A stretch of DNA of 64,000 nucleotides from Notoacmeibacter ruber (lineage in GTDB: Bacteria; Pseudomonadota; Alphaproteobacteria; Rhizobiales; Rhizobiaceae). The translations under genes were made by a program, and so were the position numbers. The stretch spans positions 2,094,501 to 2,158,500 of the forward strand of contig NZ_RCWN01000001.1 of assembly GCF_003668555.1 (NCBI RefSeq), read 5' to 3'. Below are positions 25,863-35,660 of this stretch, piece after piece; the stretch's first letter is position 1, and each line of letters opens with the position of its first letter. Under the pieces are notes generated by a model. That model did no database searches, was not told the origin of the DNA, and was given only the letters and a program-made list of their open reading frames with translations.

Positions 25863-27270
25863 GGTCGGCCGCATCCTTTCCGTGGCTTGGGCCGGGCATG
25901 ATACCGCCCGCACGTACCGGCCCTTCGCTGTCGACCGGTTCATCGATTGCGATCGCTGGACGGTTCATCAAGCGCAATATGTAATAGGTGCCCGCGCCGA
26001 AGACGGCCGTATAGATGACGATGAAGGCCATGAGCGAGGTGCCGACGGCGGGCGCCGCCAGAGGCGAAGCGGCCTCTGCCGTCTTCAGCATGCCGTAGAC
26101 CACATAGGGTTGGCGGCCGACTTCCGTGGTGATCCAGCCGCAGAGAACGGCGACGAAGCCCATCGGCGACATGATCACCGCTGCGCGGTGCAGCCACGGC
26201 GCGCGATAAAGCCGGCCGCGCCAGCGCGCCCAAAGGCTCCAGATACCAAAGCCGAGCATAGCAAAGCCAATGGCGACCATCACCCGGAAGGTCCAGAAAA
26301 TAAGTTCCGCCGGTGGCCGTTCGTCTTTGGCCCAGCTTTTCAGTCCGCGCAGGGGGCCGTCCAACTCATGCGTGAGAATAAGCGAAGAGAGTTTCGGGAT
26401 TTCCACGCTGTAGCGAACCGTCTCAGCATCATCGTCGGGCAGACCGAAGAGGATCAGCGGCGCCCCGTCGGGGTGATCGTCGTAATGACCTTCCATCGCA
26501 GCGATCTTGGCCGGCTGATGCTCAAGCGTGTTCAGTCCGTGCAGGTCGCCTGCGAAAATCTGGATCGGCGCGACGAGCGTCGCCATCCACATCGCCATCG
26601 AAAACATCGTCCTGGCACCAGGCGTATCGATATCCCGTCGCAGCAGGTGAAGCGCACCGACACCCCCGACGACGAAAGCGGTCGTCAGGTAGGCTGCGAG
26701 CACCATGTGAACGAGGCGATAGGGAAAGGACGGATTGAAGACGATCGCCCACCAGTCTTCCGGCACGAACTGACCGACCTCATTGATGGAATATCCTGCC
26801 GGTGTATGCATCCAGCTGTTCACGGCAAGGATCCAGGTGGCGGAAATCAGGGTTCCGACGCCGACCATCGCCGTGGCGAAAAAGTGCAGTTTCTCGCCCA
26901 CCCGTTCGCGACCGAACAGCATCACCCCTAGAAAGCCGGCTTCGAGGAAGAAAGCTGTCAGAACCTCATATCCCATGAGCGGACCGAGTACGGGGCCGGT
27001 CTTGTCGGAAAACACGCTCCAGTTGGTGCCGAACTGGTAGCTCATCGTGATGCCGGAGACGACGCCCATACCGAAGGCGACGGCGAAGATCTTTTTCCAG
27101 TAGTCGAAAAGGGAGAGATAAACCGGCTTGCCGGTCCACAGATGCAAGCCGTTCAATACGGTGAGATAGCTGGCGAGACCAATGGAAAAGGCTGGAAAGA
27201 TGATATGAAAGGAAACGGTGAAGGCGAACTGCAAGCGCGCCAGAAAAATCGCATCGAACCCTTCGAACAT
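25855..27270 (-). CDS. cydA: Cytochrome bd-type quinol oxidase subunit I (CioA-like)
   Basis: The 471-residue protein starts at ATG 27270 with GGAGAAGGGA directly upstream. It has nine predicted helices. The haem and quinol landmarks are the N-terminal RLQFAFTVSFHIIFPAFSIGLA (haem b595 His), GRERVGEKLHFFAT, and GWITTEVGRQPYVVYGMLKT, the variant of the GRQPW motif. The protein is shorter than the E. coli form and its periplasmic Q-loop is short, as in cyanide-insensitive oxidases. It is the first gene of a three-gene leftward operon. No FNR-type site was found directly upstream. Confidence 0.95.
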   Translation of the reverse strand: MFEGFDAIFLARLQFAFTVSFHIIFPAFSIGLASYLTVLNGLHLWTGKPVYLSLFDYWKKIFAVAFGMGVVSGITMSYQFGTNWSVFSDKTGPVLGPLMGYEVLTAFFLEAGFLGVMLFGRERVGEKLHFFATAMVGVGTLISATWILAVNSWMHTPAGYSINEVGQFVPEDWWAIVFNPSFPYRLVHMVLAAYLTTAFVVGGVGALHLLRRDIDTPGARTMFSMAMWMATLVAPIQIFAGDLHGLNTLEHQPAKIAAMEGHYDDHPDGAPLILFGLPDDDAETVRYSVEIPKLSSLILTHELDGPLRGLKSWAKDERPPAELIFWTFRVMVAIGFAMLGFGIWSLWARWRGRLYRAPWLHRAAVIMSPMGFVAVLCGWITTEVGRQPYVVYGMLKTAEAASPLAAPAVGTSLMAFIVIYTAVFGAGTYYILRLMNRPAIAIDEPVDSEGPVRAGGIMPGPSHGKDAADHA

Positions 27271-27421
27271 TCCCTTCTCCGGTCTCGTCGAACAGGAAGC
27301 GTTTCGCCTCCAGAACATCGGAGGCCCAGCCCTCGAAGGGCAATCGCTTCTCATGCTAAGTGGGTTGCTGGACCAGGGGCTTCAATGCTTGCGCAGACGG
27401 CCTGCCAGCCTTCAAACGATT

Positions 27422-28321
27422 TTATTTCCGGCTTTCGGATGGTGCCTCTTCTGCCGCGTCCTTCCGAAACCGTGCACATGGGTCGCCTCTGTCGACGGCC
27501 GGCGTCAGGCGGATCACGTCAAATGCAGCCCCATCGGCCGGCTCGGGCGCTGTGTCGCTCTCAATCTGTCCGATCGCCAGGCTCTGATCCGCTGGCAAGA
27601 ATCGTGGCACGCCATGATCGCGCCGGACATGGCCGTCCCCGGCAATGAGAATCGCACCGACCGATCCTGCCTCGATCATGATGCGCGCCATCGCGCCATC
27701 GCGGGCGCTTTGCATCAGCACCATCGGTTCGGCAGACCTCTCATCCACCATGCCGCAATGGCTTTCAACGATGGTCCGCAGCAGGGTCTGTCGCCCCGCC
27801 GCCTCTAGCGGTCGATCCAGCAGAAGTTCCTTTGTCCGCGCCGACGAAAGGGCGTCGCGTCCGCCCGTGCCGATTTTCATCAGCTCGTCACGTTCCAGGG
27901 CCGCGCCGCGCATCCTCAGACCATGGGCTTTCGCAGCGTCGAAGATCGGTCGGTAGATTTCGAAATCCGGCCAGCCGCTCTCATTCCAGCCAAGCGCCGG
28001 CTCCAGTTCCTCCGGCTGGAGTTCGCCGGCGATCCATCGATCGAGAACCTCGTCCATGGCCCGTGTCACCATCTCCAGCACGATCTGCGGCTCGCGGCCA
28101 CGATCGGCAAGCGCCTCGATCAGCCGTGCCTGGAAAGCGTGGTGGCTCGCTGCCGGATGGATTTCGCCGATCAGGATAAAGCGCTTCTCCACCGCCCGAT
28201 CCAGAAGGCTGGCGAAGCGCAAGTCGTCTTCGCCAGCCGCGCCGACCAGACGCGCTTGGGCGGCTGTCAGCGACAGCAGCAGGAAGGGCAAAAGAAAAAG
28301 ACCTCGTAAAATGAAATGCAT
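27422..28321 (-). CDS. ChaN-like haem-binding/EreA-Tiki superfamily lipoprotein-type protein
   Basis: The 299-residue protein starts at ATG 28321. A GTG at 28342 is also possible. It has a signal peptide (FILRGLFLLPFLLLSLTAAQA). The mature part has the ChaN/DUF399 pattern: FILIGEIHPAASHHAFQARLIEAL, IVLEMVTRAMDEVLDRWIAGE, then ILIAGDGHVRRDHGVPRFL. Campylobacter ChaN binds haem with help from iron uptake, and related proteins are TIKI-type metalloproteases. The conserved GE-H and GDGH motifs fit a metal or haem site. No iron-uptake gene adjoins it. The 151-base gap to cydA holds nothing recognisable. Confidence 0.78.
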   Translation of the reverse strand: MHFILRGLFLLPFLLLSLTAAQARLVGAAGEDDLRFASLLDRAVEKRFILIGEIHPAASHHAFQARLIEALADRGREPQIVLEMVTRAMDEVLDRWIAGELQPEELEPALGWNESGWPDFEIYRPIFDAAKAHGLRMRGAALERDELMKIGTGGRDALSSARTKELLLDRPLEAAGRQTLLRTIVESHCGMVDERSAEPMVLMQSARDGAMARIMIEAGSVGAILIAGDGHVRRDHGVPRFLPADQSLAIGQIESDTAPEPADGAAFDVIRLTPAVDRGDPCARFRKDAAEEAPSESRK

Positions 28322-28368
28322 TCGGTGGGACCGCCTTTTCACGTGCGATTTTTCTTGGCGCGATTCGC

Positions 28369-28386
28369 CTGACCAGATCGGGTCAG
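28369..28386. promoter_or_regulatory. Dyad CTGACC-N6-GGTCAG upstream of the ABC operon
   Basis: A perfect 6+6+6 inverted repeat lies in the 273-base region between the ChaN-like gene and the receptor gene at 28595. It could be a regulator site. No regulator gene adjoins it. Confidence 0.45.
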
Positions 28387-28440
28387 AACACTTTTACCCT
28401 TTCCTGCATATAAAAGAGGCAGTTTTCAGCGAATTATTTT

Positions 28441-28480
28441 TGCAGTGCAAATTAAATCGAGCCGATTTACTGCGTTGCAC
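28441..28480. promoter_or_regulatory. Compound nested dyad upstream of the ABC receptor gene
   Basis: TAAATCG-AGC-CGATTTA (28453-28469) is a perfect 7+3+7 dyad. It is flanked by GTGCAA (28445-28450) and TTGCAC (28475-28480), also complementary, so two inverted repeats are nested. It lies about 115 bases before the receptor start and may be an operator or an mRNA leader structure. Confidence 0.5.
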
Positions 28481-28594
28481 ATAATACCTTCGCCGCAGTT
28501 TTGCCGTCTTTGCTTCAAAATGGGAAAGAACCCTCTTAGTGTTTCGCGACCAACGGCCGGGGAGGGCCGAAGGCAAAACCCTGGGAGGATGCTT

Positions 28595-29947
28595 ATGTCC
28601 AAACTGAATTTTTCGCGCCGCGGTCTGCTCAAGGCCGGTGCGGCGACCGGCGTGGCGCTTGGCGCGCCGATGCATTTCATCAAAGGCGCGTATGCGCAGG
28701 ACCAGATGTCCTGCAACGTACCGACCGGCAGCGAAGTCGTGCTCGGCTTCAACGTTCCGCAATCCGGTCCCTATGCGGACGAGGGCGCGGATGAATTGCG
28801 CGCCTATCAGCTCGCCGTCGATATTCTTAACGGCGATAGCGATGCGAGCGCCATTTCCGCCTTTTCGGGCGCCAGTAACCTGAAGGGCAACGGCATTTTG
28901 GGCAAGAAGGTCACTTATGTGACCGGCGACACCCAGACCAAGTCCGACGCCGCACGGGCATCCGCGCAGAAGATGATCGAGGATGGCGGGGCCATCATGG
29001 TCACGGGCGGCTCTTCCTCCGGCGTTGCGATCGCGGTTCAGTCGCTCTGTCAGGAACGCGGCGTCATCTTCATGGCGGCGCTGACACACTCCAACGACAC
29101 GACCGGCAAGGACAAGAAGCGCTATGGCTTCCGCCACTTCTTCAACGCCTACATGTCCGGCGAAGCGCTCGGCACTGTTCTGGCCGAGGAATATGGCACC
29201 GACCGCACGGCATACCACCTGACCGCCGACTACACCTGGGGATGGACCCAGGAAGAGTCGATCAAGAACGCCACTGAGAAGCAGGGCTGGAAAACGGCGC
29301 AGGCTGTCCGTACCCCGCTCGGCGCAGGCGATTTCAGCCAATACATCACCCCCGTGCTCAATTCCGGCGCCGATGTGCTCATCCTGAACCACTACGGCAA
29401 GGACATGGTCAATTCCCTCACCCAGGCCGTGCAGTTCGGCCTTCGTGACAAGCAGGTCAACGGGAAGGATTTCCAGGTCGTCGTGCCGCTCTTCTCGGAA
29501 CTGATGGCGCAAGGCGCAGGGCCGGCCATCAAGGGCATTCTGGGAACGGCCAACTGGGACTGGAAGCTGGACAATGAAGGCACCAAAGCCTTCACGCAGG
29601 CCTTCGGCAAGAAATATGGCCAGCCGCCGAGTCAGGCAGCCCAGACGGCCTTCGCCCAGACCATTCTCTACGCCGATGCGTGCGAGCGGGCGGGCACTTT
29701 CTTTGCGCCAGAGGTCATCAACGCGCTGGAAGACTACGAGCACGACGGTCTTGGCAACGGCCCGACGCTTTATCGCGGCGCCGACCACCAGTGCTTCAAG
29801 GACGTGCTGGTGGTGCAGGGCAAGGACGACCCGAAGGATCAGTTCGACCTCCTCGAGGTTCGAAAGATCGTCGCCCGCGATCAGGTCACCTACGATCCGT
29901 CGATCTTTGGCGGTGACCTCGGCCCGGCAGACGCCAAGAAGTGCTGA
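28595..29947 (+). CDS. Branched-chain-type ABC transporter substrate-binding protein, Tat-exported
   Basis: The 450-residue protein starts at ATG 28595 with GGGAGG 6 bases upstream. The N-terminus NFSRRGLLKAGAATG is a twin-arginine signal. The mature part is a type I periplasmic-binding protein (EVVLGFNVPQSGPYADEGADELRAYQLA; IMVTGGSSSGVAIAVQSLCQERG). Five cysteines or more, and 40 residues more than LivK, set it apart from classical leucine receptors. This subgroup takes up amides, urea, or aromatic and other organic acids. The ligand cannot be told. It heads a five-gene operon with livHMGF-type genes, separated from livH by a hairpin. Confidence 0.9.
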   Translation: MSKLNFSRRGLLKAGAATGVALGAPMHFIKGAYAQDQMSCNVPTGSEVVLGFNVPQSGPYADEGADELRAYQLAVDILNGDSDASAISAFSGASNLKGNGILGKKVTYVTGDTQTKSDAARASAQKMIEDGGAIMVTGGSSSGVAIAVQSLCQERGVIFMAALTHSNDTTGKDKKRYGFRHFFNAYMSGEALGTVLAEEYGTDRTAYHLTADYTWGWTQEESIKNATEKQGWKTAQAVRTPLGAGDFSQYITPVLNSGADVLILNHYGKDMVNSLTQAVQFGLRDKQVNGKDFQVVVPLFSELMAQGAGPAIKGILGTANWDWKLDNEGTKAFTQAFGKKYGQPPSQAAQTAFAQTILYADACERAGTFFAPEVINALEDYEHDGLGNGPTLYRGADHQCFKDVLVVQGKDDPKDQFDLLEVRKIVARDQVTYDPSIFGGDLGPADAKKC

Positions 29948-29971
29948 GCGCCAATAAACGGTCATGAATGA

Positions 29972-29995
29972 GATCGGCCGCATTGGCGGCCGGTC
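29972..29995 (+). other. Intercistronic hairpin between receptor and permease genes
   Basis: GATCGGCCGC (29972-29981) pairs with GCGGCCGGTC (29986-29995) with one G-U pair and a 4-base loop. A loosely T-rich stretch follows. It probably stabilises the receptor mRNA or terminates part of transcription, giving more receptor than permease. Confidence 0.65.
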
Positions 29996-30055
29996 TTCCC
30001 CTTCATTTTCGTAGCTCACGCCACGAACACCGTAACAGGGCAGGATCGCAACGCG

Positions 30056-31081
30056 ATGGACGCGCTGATTCTTCAACTACTCAACGGACTGGACAAGGGC
30101 GGCGCCTACGCGCTGATCGCTCTCGGCCTGACACTCGTCTTCGGCACGCTGGGCGTCGTCAATTTCGCCCATGGCGCTCTTTTCATGCTTGGCGCCTTCT
30201 GCGCCGTGGTCTTCAACCGTCTCCTGAACATCGAAACCGTGAGGATCGACGAGACTCAGACCACCCCATGGGGCACGCCGATGGAAATTCGCGAGCCTTA
30301 TGTGCAGGCGATGCTTGGCGATGTGGGCGGTTTTCTTGTCGACTATTCCGTTCCCATCTCTATCCTGATCGCCATTCCCATCATGCTGGTCATCGGCGTG
30401 ATCATGGAGCGCGGATTGATCCGCCATTTCTATAATCGCCCTCATGCCGATCAGATTCTGGTGACATTCGGCCTCGCCATCGTTCTGCAGGAGGTCATCA
30501 AGCACTTCTTCGGAGCCAATCCGATCCCTCAGGGCGCACCGGACGTAGTGAACGGAAGCGCCAATATCGGCGCCATGCTCGGGGTCGACGGCTTCATCGT
30601 CTACCCGTGGTGGCGGCTGATCTACTTCCTCTTTTCCCTGCTCTGTATCGGAGCCGTCTTCGCCTTCCTGCAATTCACCACCTACGGCATGGTGGTTCGC
30701 GCCGGCATGCGCGATCGCGAGACCGTCGGCCTTCTCGGCATCGACATCGAAAAGCGCTTTACGGTCGTCTTCGGCATCGCCGCAGTCGTCGCAGGCCTGG
30801 CGGGGGTCATGTACACGCCCATCCTGCCCCCGGATTACCACATGGGCATGGACTTCCTGGTCCTGTCATTCGTCGTGGTCGTGGTCGGCGGCATGGGATC
30901 GCTCGCAGGAGCGGTGCTGGCCGGCTTCCTCCTCGGCATTCTGCAATCCTTCGCTTCCATGACCGAGGTGAAGTCCATTCTGCCTGGCATCGACCAGATC
31001 ATCATTTACCTCATCGCCGTCGTCATCCTGCTGATCCTTCCGCGTGGATTGATGGGTCGAAAAGGCGTCATGGAGGACTGA
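30056..31081 (+). CDS. livH: ABC transporter permease, LivH type
   Basis: The 341-residue inner-membrane protein has eight or so helices and the LivH pattern: [40 protein letters not shown] at the N-terminus, [20 protein letters not shown] in the cytoplasmic coupling loop, and [19 protein letters not shown] near the end. A periplasmic insert of about 45 residues (near 58-100, with [14 protein letters not shown]) is longer than in E. coli LivH. It forms the import channel with LivM. The livM start follows after one base. Confidence 0.93.
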   Translation: MDALILQLLNGLDKGGAYALIALGLTLVFGTLGVVNFAHGALFMLGAFCAVVFNRLLNIETVRIDETQTTPWGTPMEIREPYVQAMLGDVGGFLVDYSVPISILIAIPIMLVIGVIMERGLIRHFYNRPHADQILVTFGLAIVLQEVIKHFFGANPIPQGAPDVVNGSANIGAMLGVDGFIVYPWWRLIYFLFSLLCIGAVFAFLQFTTYGMVVRAGMRDRETVGLLGIDIEKRFTVVFGIAAVVAGLAGVMYTPILPPDYHMGMDFLVLSFVVVVVGGMGSLAGAVLAGFLLGILQSFASMTEVKSILPGIDQIIIYLIAVVILLILPRGLMGRKGVMED

Positions 31082-31082
31082 C

Positions 31083-32234
31083 ATGTTCGGCAATATGTCC
31101 GGAAAAGACTGGCTCCTGTTTCTCGGCTTTTCGCTCGTGGTACTGACGGCACCGATATGGCTCGCGCCGCTGGGCGCGGCCTATCCAGGCCTCATGCAGA
31201 AATTCTGCATCTTCGGTATCTTCGCGATCGGCTTCAATATCCTGTTCGGCCTGACCGGCTATCTGTCCTTCGGTCACGCCGCGTTTCTGGGCGTCGGCTC
31301 CTATGCGGCGGTCTGGATGTTCAAGCTCCTGAGCATGAACGTCATCATCTCGACCCTCTTCGCGATGGTCTGCGCCGGTCTTTTTGCCCTCGTCATCGGC
31401 TATGTCAGCCTGCGGCGTTCGGGCATCTACTTCTCGATCCTGACACTGGCCTTCGCGCAGATGATGTACAATGTCGCCTATTCGGTGCTGACACCCATCA
31501 CCAATGGCGAGACCGGCCTTCAGCTTGAACTCAGCGATCCAAGGATGCTGGATCGGGCGCTCGGTGTTTCGGAGGGCATCGGCCTGCCGCGCACCAGCTT
31601 CTTCGGCTTCGATATCTCCGGCGGCGGCATTGCCGGCTTCTATTTCTGCGCCGTTCTGCTCATCATCTGTTTCTTCCTTTCGATCCGCATCTTCCGCTCG
31701 CCCTTCGGCATGATGCTGCGGGCGATCAAGTCGAACCAGACGCGTATGCGCTATACGGGCTTCAACCCCCGGCCCTATCTGCTGGCAGCCTTCGTGATCT
31801 CCGGCATCTATGCCGGCCTCGCCGGATCGCTAATGGCCGCGACAGACCCCTTGGCCGGTGCCGAGCGCATGCAGTGGACCGCATCGGGAGAGGTCGTGCT
31901 GATGACGATTCTCGGCGGTGTCGGCACCCTTGTCGGCCCCATGATCGGCGCCACCGTCATCAAGTATTTCGAGAACATTTTCTCGGCCTTCAACGAGAAC
32001 GCGCTCAACGCGACCTTTTCCTTCCTGCCTGCCGACCTGCGCGAGCTGGTCGTGGAAGTGGCCAGTCTTTTCGTGGGCGAAGGATGGTTCCTCACGCTGG
32101 GCCTCGTCTTCATGATCGTCGTGATCTTCCTTCCCGGAGGTATCATGGAAGGCATTGCGCGGATCCGCGCGCTTTTCTCTCGCAAGAAATCCCAGGACGA
32201 TGCCGCCGAAGGCAGCGTCGTAGCGGCGGAGTGA
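31083..32234 (+). CDS. livM: ABC transporter permease, LivM type
   Basis: The 383-residue inner-membrane protein has the LivM marks: [36 protein letters not shown], then [56 protein letters not shown] and [20 protein letters not shown]. It is the second pore subunit. A periplasmic loop (about 135-175) is long, and the C-terminus ends in a charged tail rich in Lys/Asp/Glu. Confidence 0.93.
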   Translation: MFGNMSGKDWLLFLGFSLVVLTAPIWLAPLGAAYPGLMQKFCIFGIFAIGFNILFGLTGYLSFGHAAFLGVGSYAAVWMFKLLSMNVIISTLFAMVCAGLFALVIGYVSLRRSGIYFSILTLAFAQMMYNVAYSVLTPITNGETGLQLELSDPRMLDRALGVSEGIGLPRTSFFGFDISGGGIAGFYFCAVLLIICFFLSIRIFRSPFGMMLRAIKSNQTRMRYTGFNPRPYLLAAFVISGIYAGLAGSLMAATDPLAGAERMQWTASGEVVLMTILGGVGTLVGPMIGATVIKYFENIFSAFNENALNATFSFLPADLRELVVEVASLFVGEGWFLTLGLVFMIVVIFLPGGIMEGIARIRALFSRKKSQDDAAEGSVVAAE

Positions 32235-32238
32235 CCCG

Positions 32239-33003
32239 ATGAGCAATGAAAACGTCGTCCTGCACGTCGCGGATGTGAACAAGAGCTTTGGAGGCCTCAA
32301 AGCCCTCACGGACGTCGATCTGTCGGTAAAGGAGGGCACGGTCCACGCTATTATCGGGCCGAATGGCGCAGGCAAGAGCACATTGCTCAATGTTTGCATC
32401 GGGCGCATTCCCCCCGATACCGGGCATGTGATCTTCGATGGCAACACGCTCGACGAAATCACGCCGCACCAGATCAATCAGCTCGGCGTGAGCCGCGTCT
32501 TTCAGACTCCGGAGATTTTCGCCGACCTGTCACTGCTCGAAAACGTGATGATTCCCGCCTTTGCGCGCCGTGATGGCGCGTTCAAGTTCAACCCGATGAG
32601 GGCCTTGGCAGGAGAAGGCGAGATCCGCGAACAGGCCGAGGCCAATCTTCAGGATGTCGGCCTCTACGAGAAACGGCATACCGATGCGGGCTCCCTGTCG
32701 CGCGGCGACAAGCGCCGCCTGGAGATGGCGATGTGCCTGATCCAGAAGCCTCGCCTGCTCTTGCTGGACGAACCGACGGCCGGGATGGCGCGACACGATA
32801 CCAATACGACGATCGAGCTTCTGAAAACGCTGAAGGATCGCGGCATGACCAAGGTCATCATCGAGCACGACATGCATGTGGTCTTCTCGCTGGCCGATCG
32901 CATTTCTGTTCTGGCACAGGGCCGGATCATCGCAGAAGGCACGCCGGACGAGGTGCGCAACAGTCCCAAGGTCAAGGAAGCCTATCTCGGGGAGAGCCAT
33001 TGA
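32239..33003 (+). CDS. livG: ABC transporter ATP-binding protein, LivG type
   Basis: The 254-residue cytoplasmic ATPase has Walker A GPNGAGKST, the Q-loop SRVFQTPEIF, the signature LSRGDKRRLEMA (a variant of LSGGQ usual for this branch), Walker B LLLLDEPTAGM and switch His in IEHDMHVV. It pairs with LivF to power import. Its TGA overlaps the livF ATG by one base. Confidence 0.95.
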   Translation: MSNENVVLHVADVNKSFGGLKALTDVDLSVKEGTVHAIIGPNGAGKSTLLNVCIGRIPPDTGHVIFDGNTLDEITPHQINQLGVSRVFQTPEIFADLSLLENVMIPAFARRDGAFKFNPMRALAGEGEIREQAEANLQDVGLYEKRHTDAGSLSRGDKRRLEMAMCLIQKPRLLLLDEPTAGMARHDTNTTIELLKTLKDRGMTKVIIEHDMHVVFSLADRISVLAQGRIIAEGTPDEVRNSPKVKEAYLGESH

Positions 33004-33767
33004 TGAACGTCGCGGCAAGCCCCGAAAGCCTGGCAGGAGCCCACGAAATGACAGAAACACAGGACTCCTTCTTCTCCGTTCGGGATATCCACGCCTATTA
33101 CGGCGAGAGCTATATCGTCCAAGGCGTCTCATTCGACCTGAACAAGGGAGAGGTCCTCTCGCTCCTCGGCCGCAACGGCGCGGGCAAGACCACCACGCTG
33201 CGCACATTGGCGAGGCTCGACAATCCGCAACTGCGAAGCGGTGAGATATGGCTGAATGGCGAACCGCTTCACAACAAGAAATCCCACCAGGCGGCGCAGA
33301 TGGGCATCCAGCTCGTGCCGGAGGATCGCCGTATCATCGGGGGGCTGACGGTCGAGGAAAATCTCGTCCTGTCGCAGGTCTCCGGCGAAATCGGTTGGGA
33401 AATCGAAAAGATCTACGAGTATTTCCCGCGACTCGCGGAGCGCCGGAAGCAGGAGGCGCCCACCATGAGTGGCGGCGAGCAGCAGATGCTGGCCGTGGCG
33501 CGTGCGCTGGCTCGCGATATCAAGGTTCTATTTCTTGACGAACCCTATGAGGGCCTCGCGCCGGTTATCGTGCAGGAGATCGAGGGGATCGTCCGGCAGA
33601 TCCGCGATATCGGCATCACGACCATCATCGTCGAGCAGAACGCTGTCGCGGCCCTGCGGCTGTCGGATCGGGCCGTCATCATGGATACCGGCCAGATCGT
33701 CTATGAAGGCACGGCGCAGGAAGTGCTCGATAACGAGCAGCTTCGCCACGAATATCTGGCCATCTGA
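33003..33767 (+). CDS. livF: ABC transporter ATP-binding protein, LivF type
   Basis: The 254-residue ATPase has Walker A GRNGAGKTT, the Q-loop region IQLVPEDRRIIGGLTVEENL, signature MSGGEQQML, Walker B LFLDEPYEGLAP and the switch motif IIVEQN, where Gln follows Glu as in LivF. A second good start, ATG 33048 with AGGAG upstream, would remove the first 15 residues. It is the last gene of the operon. A weak stem CCTCTG/CAGAGG (33773-33797) follows before the convergent DUF2783 gene. Confidence 0.94.
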   Translation: MNVAASPESLAGAHEMTETQDSFFSVRDIHAYYGESYIVQGVSFDLNKGEVLSLLGRNGAGKTTTLRTLARLDNPQLRSGEIWLNGEPLHNKKSHQAAQMGIQLVPEDRRIIGGLTVEENLVLSQVSGEIGWEIEKIYEYFPRLAERRKQEAPTMSGGEQQMLAVARALARDIKVLFLDEPYEGLAPVIVQEIEGIVRQIRDIGITTIIVEQNAVAALRLSDRAVIMDTGQIVYEGTAQEVLDNEQLRHEYLAI

Positions 33768-33804
33768 CGCTGCCTCTGCGCGCCGCTCCGACAGAGGTCC
33801 GAGT

Positions 33805-34011
33805 TCAGCCGGATTGGCGGGAGGCCTTTCTCGCCACCTCCAGCGCTTCTTCGATAATGCCCTTATCGCCGATGTGATTGAACAGCGTCAGGATGAGCCG
33901 GGCATTGAGCGCCGCGCTCTCATCGTCGGAAAGACCTTCATGAGCCGCAATCAACGAGGCGTAAATACCGTCGGCATCCGGGATATTCCGGCTTCTGTTC
34001 AGCTTTGCCAT
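33805..34011 (-). CDS. DUF2783 small protein
   Basis: The 68-residue protein starts at ATG 34011 with GGGAGG 6 bases upstream. It is a helical, soluble protein (IPDADGIYASLIAAHEGLSDDESAALNARLILTLFNHIGDKGIIEEALEVAR). It lies one base after the FAD-enzyme stop and is the last gene of the leftward homogentisate operon. Small proteins of this family follow FAD-dependent aromatic hydroxylase genes. A structural or regulatory partner role is likely but unproven. Confidence 0.85.
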   Translation of the reverse strand: MAKLNRSRNIPDADGIYASLIAAHEGLSDDESAALNARLILTLFNHIGDKGIIEEALEVARKASRQSG

Positions 34012-34012
34012 C

Positions 34013-35638
34013 TCAAGCCTCCCGCACTTTGCCGGCGGCCCGGTCAAGGGCCTCGCGCACCGTATTGACGTTCCAGTCTGGCCAGCGTCCGGCAATATGC
34101 TGGTCGGGACGGATCAAATAGACCGCCTGCTCCACATTACCGAGATAACGTTCATCGATGAGCGGGACGGCCCCCTTGGAAAACACGATGCGGTCCGCAT
34201 CGAGGTCCCCTTCGAAATCGGGAACATCCACACCGATCGCCAGTACGGCGAAACGGTCTCCGATCCGATCCAGAAGGAAGTCGCCGTCGAGCGGCGCGTC
34301 AGGGCAGACGGCGCCGGGACGGCTTCGGGCGGGAGCATCCGGTAGAGCGTCCTCGGTATTCAGAGAAGAGCCGTCGAGCGTCGCCGGCACGGAAAGCCGG
34401 CCTGAATTGACGAAAGGCCGCGCGAAATCATTTTCTTCCGACAGATCGAGCACCGCATTTCGGAAAATCTTGCTCATCTTCGATTTCGGCGTGATGAAAT
34501 CGGTCGCCCGTGTCGAGTTCAGAATGTTCTCGTCGGTGGCGACCAGCCGCTCTTCATCATAGGTGTCGAGAAGGTGTTCCGGCGATTGACCGTCGATCAC
34601 CCGCTTCAGCTTCCAGCCGAGATTGTCTACATCCTGCATCCCGCTATTGCAGCCGCGCGCACCGAAGGGTGAAACCTGATGCGCGCTATCGCCCACAAAG
34701 ATCACATGGCCGTGGCGGAACTTCTCCATTCTGCGGCATTGAAAGGTATAGATCGACGTCCAGACGATCTCGTAATCGATACCAAGAGGCCCCAGCATGG
34801 CGTCGAGACGCGCACGGATATTTTCTTCTTTGAGTTCTTTCTTCCGGTCGATGTCCCAGCCGATCTGAAAATCGATGCGCCATTCGCCATCCGGCTGTTT
34901 ATGCAGCAGGGCGGAATCGCCCGAACCCTTGAAAGTCGGCTCGAACCAGAACCGCCGCTCGACCGGAAAATCGGCCTTCATCCGCACATCGGCGATCAGG
35001 AAATTATCTTCGAAGACTTTCCCCTCGAAACCGAGGCCCATCATGGTGCGGGTCGGTGAACTGGCGCCGTCGGCCACGATGACCCAGTCGGCGGTCAGGC
35101 TGTAGTCGCCATCGGGCGTCGCGACCCGAAGCGTAACCTTCTTCTCGGACTGCTCGATTCCCGTGACCTTGTTGCGACCACGAATCTCGATCGGCACGCC
35201 TTCGTCCTGCGCCTGCCGGATGCGCTCCACCACATATTTTTCGAAATAGGGCTGCTGCAGATTGATGAAGGCCGGGAACCGGTGGCCCTCTTCCGGCAGG
35301 AGGTTGAAATCGAAGACCTCTTTATCGCCATGAAAGACGCGCCCGAGGCTCCACTCCACCCCCTTTTCGATCATTGGATCCGCACAACCGAGCCGGTGAG
35401 CGACCTCCAGACAGCGTTTCGAAAAACAGATGGCGCGACTGCCCTGCCCGACACCTTCATGATCGTCCAGAACCAGAACCTCGATCTCCTTGAGACCCAG
35501 TTCCAGCGCGGCAGCCATTCCCACCGGTCCTCCACCAATGACAATGGCCTTGTGATGAACCGGCTGGGCCGCCTCCTGATCCTGCGATCGCGCATACGGA
35601 TAGAGCCGATGCGCCAGAGCGTAACGGTCTTCAAGCAT
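34013..35638 (-). CDS. FAD-dependent aromatic hydroxylase (group A flavin monooxygenase)
   Basis: The 541-residue protein starts at ATG 35638 with GGGAGG upstream. It shows the FAD/NAD motif IVIGGGPVGMAAALELG (31-47), the DG motif ADWVIVADGASSPTR, and the GD motif VIFVGDSAHQVSPFGARGCNSGMQDVDNLGWKL, which define single-component hydroxylases of the phenol/MhpA type. The C-terminal thioredoxin-like domain is present (DFLLDRIGDRFAVLAIG). It hydroxylates an aromatic acid with NAD(P)H and oxygen. In this cluster it may feed homogentisate or a related ring-fission substrate. The substrate is not known. Confidence 0.9.
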   Translation of the reverse strand: MLEDRYALAHRLYPYARSQDQEAAQPVHHKAIVIGGGPVGMAAALELGLKEIEVLVLDDHEGVGQGSRAICFSKRCLEVAHRLGCADPMIEKGVEWSLGRVFHGDKEVFDFNLLPEEGHRFPAFINLQQPYFEKYVVERIRQAQDEGVPIEIRGRNKVTGIEQSEKKVTLRVATPDGDYSLTADWVIVADGASSPTRTMMGLGFEGKVFEDNFLIADVRMKADFPVERRFWFEPTFKGSGDSALLHKQPDGEWRIDFQIGWDIDRKKELKEENIRARLDAMLGPLGIDYEIVWTSIYTFQCRRMEKFRHGHVIFVGDSAHQVSPFGARGCNSGMQDVDNLGWKLKRVIDGQSPEHLLDTYDEERLVATDENILNSTRATDFITPKSKMSKIFRNAVLDLSEENDFARPFVNSGRLSVPATLDGSSLNTEDALPDAPARSRPGAVCPDAPLDGDFLLDRIGDRFAVLAIGVDVPDFEGDLDADRIVFSKGAVPLIDERYLGNVEQAVYLIRPDQHIAGRWPDWNVNTVREALDRAAGKVREA

Positions 35639-35660
35639 GTTTTTCCTCCCGGCTAGAAGA

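Noticed and set aside
33773..33797. Weak stem between livF and the DUF2783 gene
   Set aside because: Six base pairs with a long loop and no T-run. Not enough to call a terminator.
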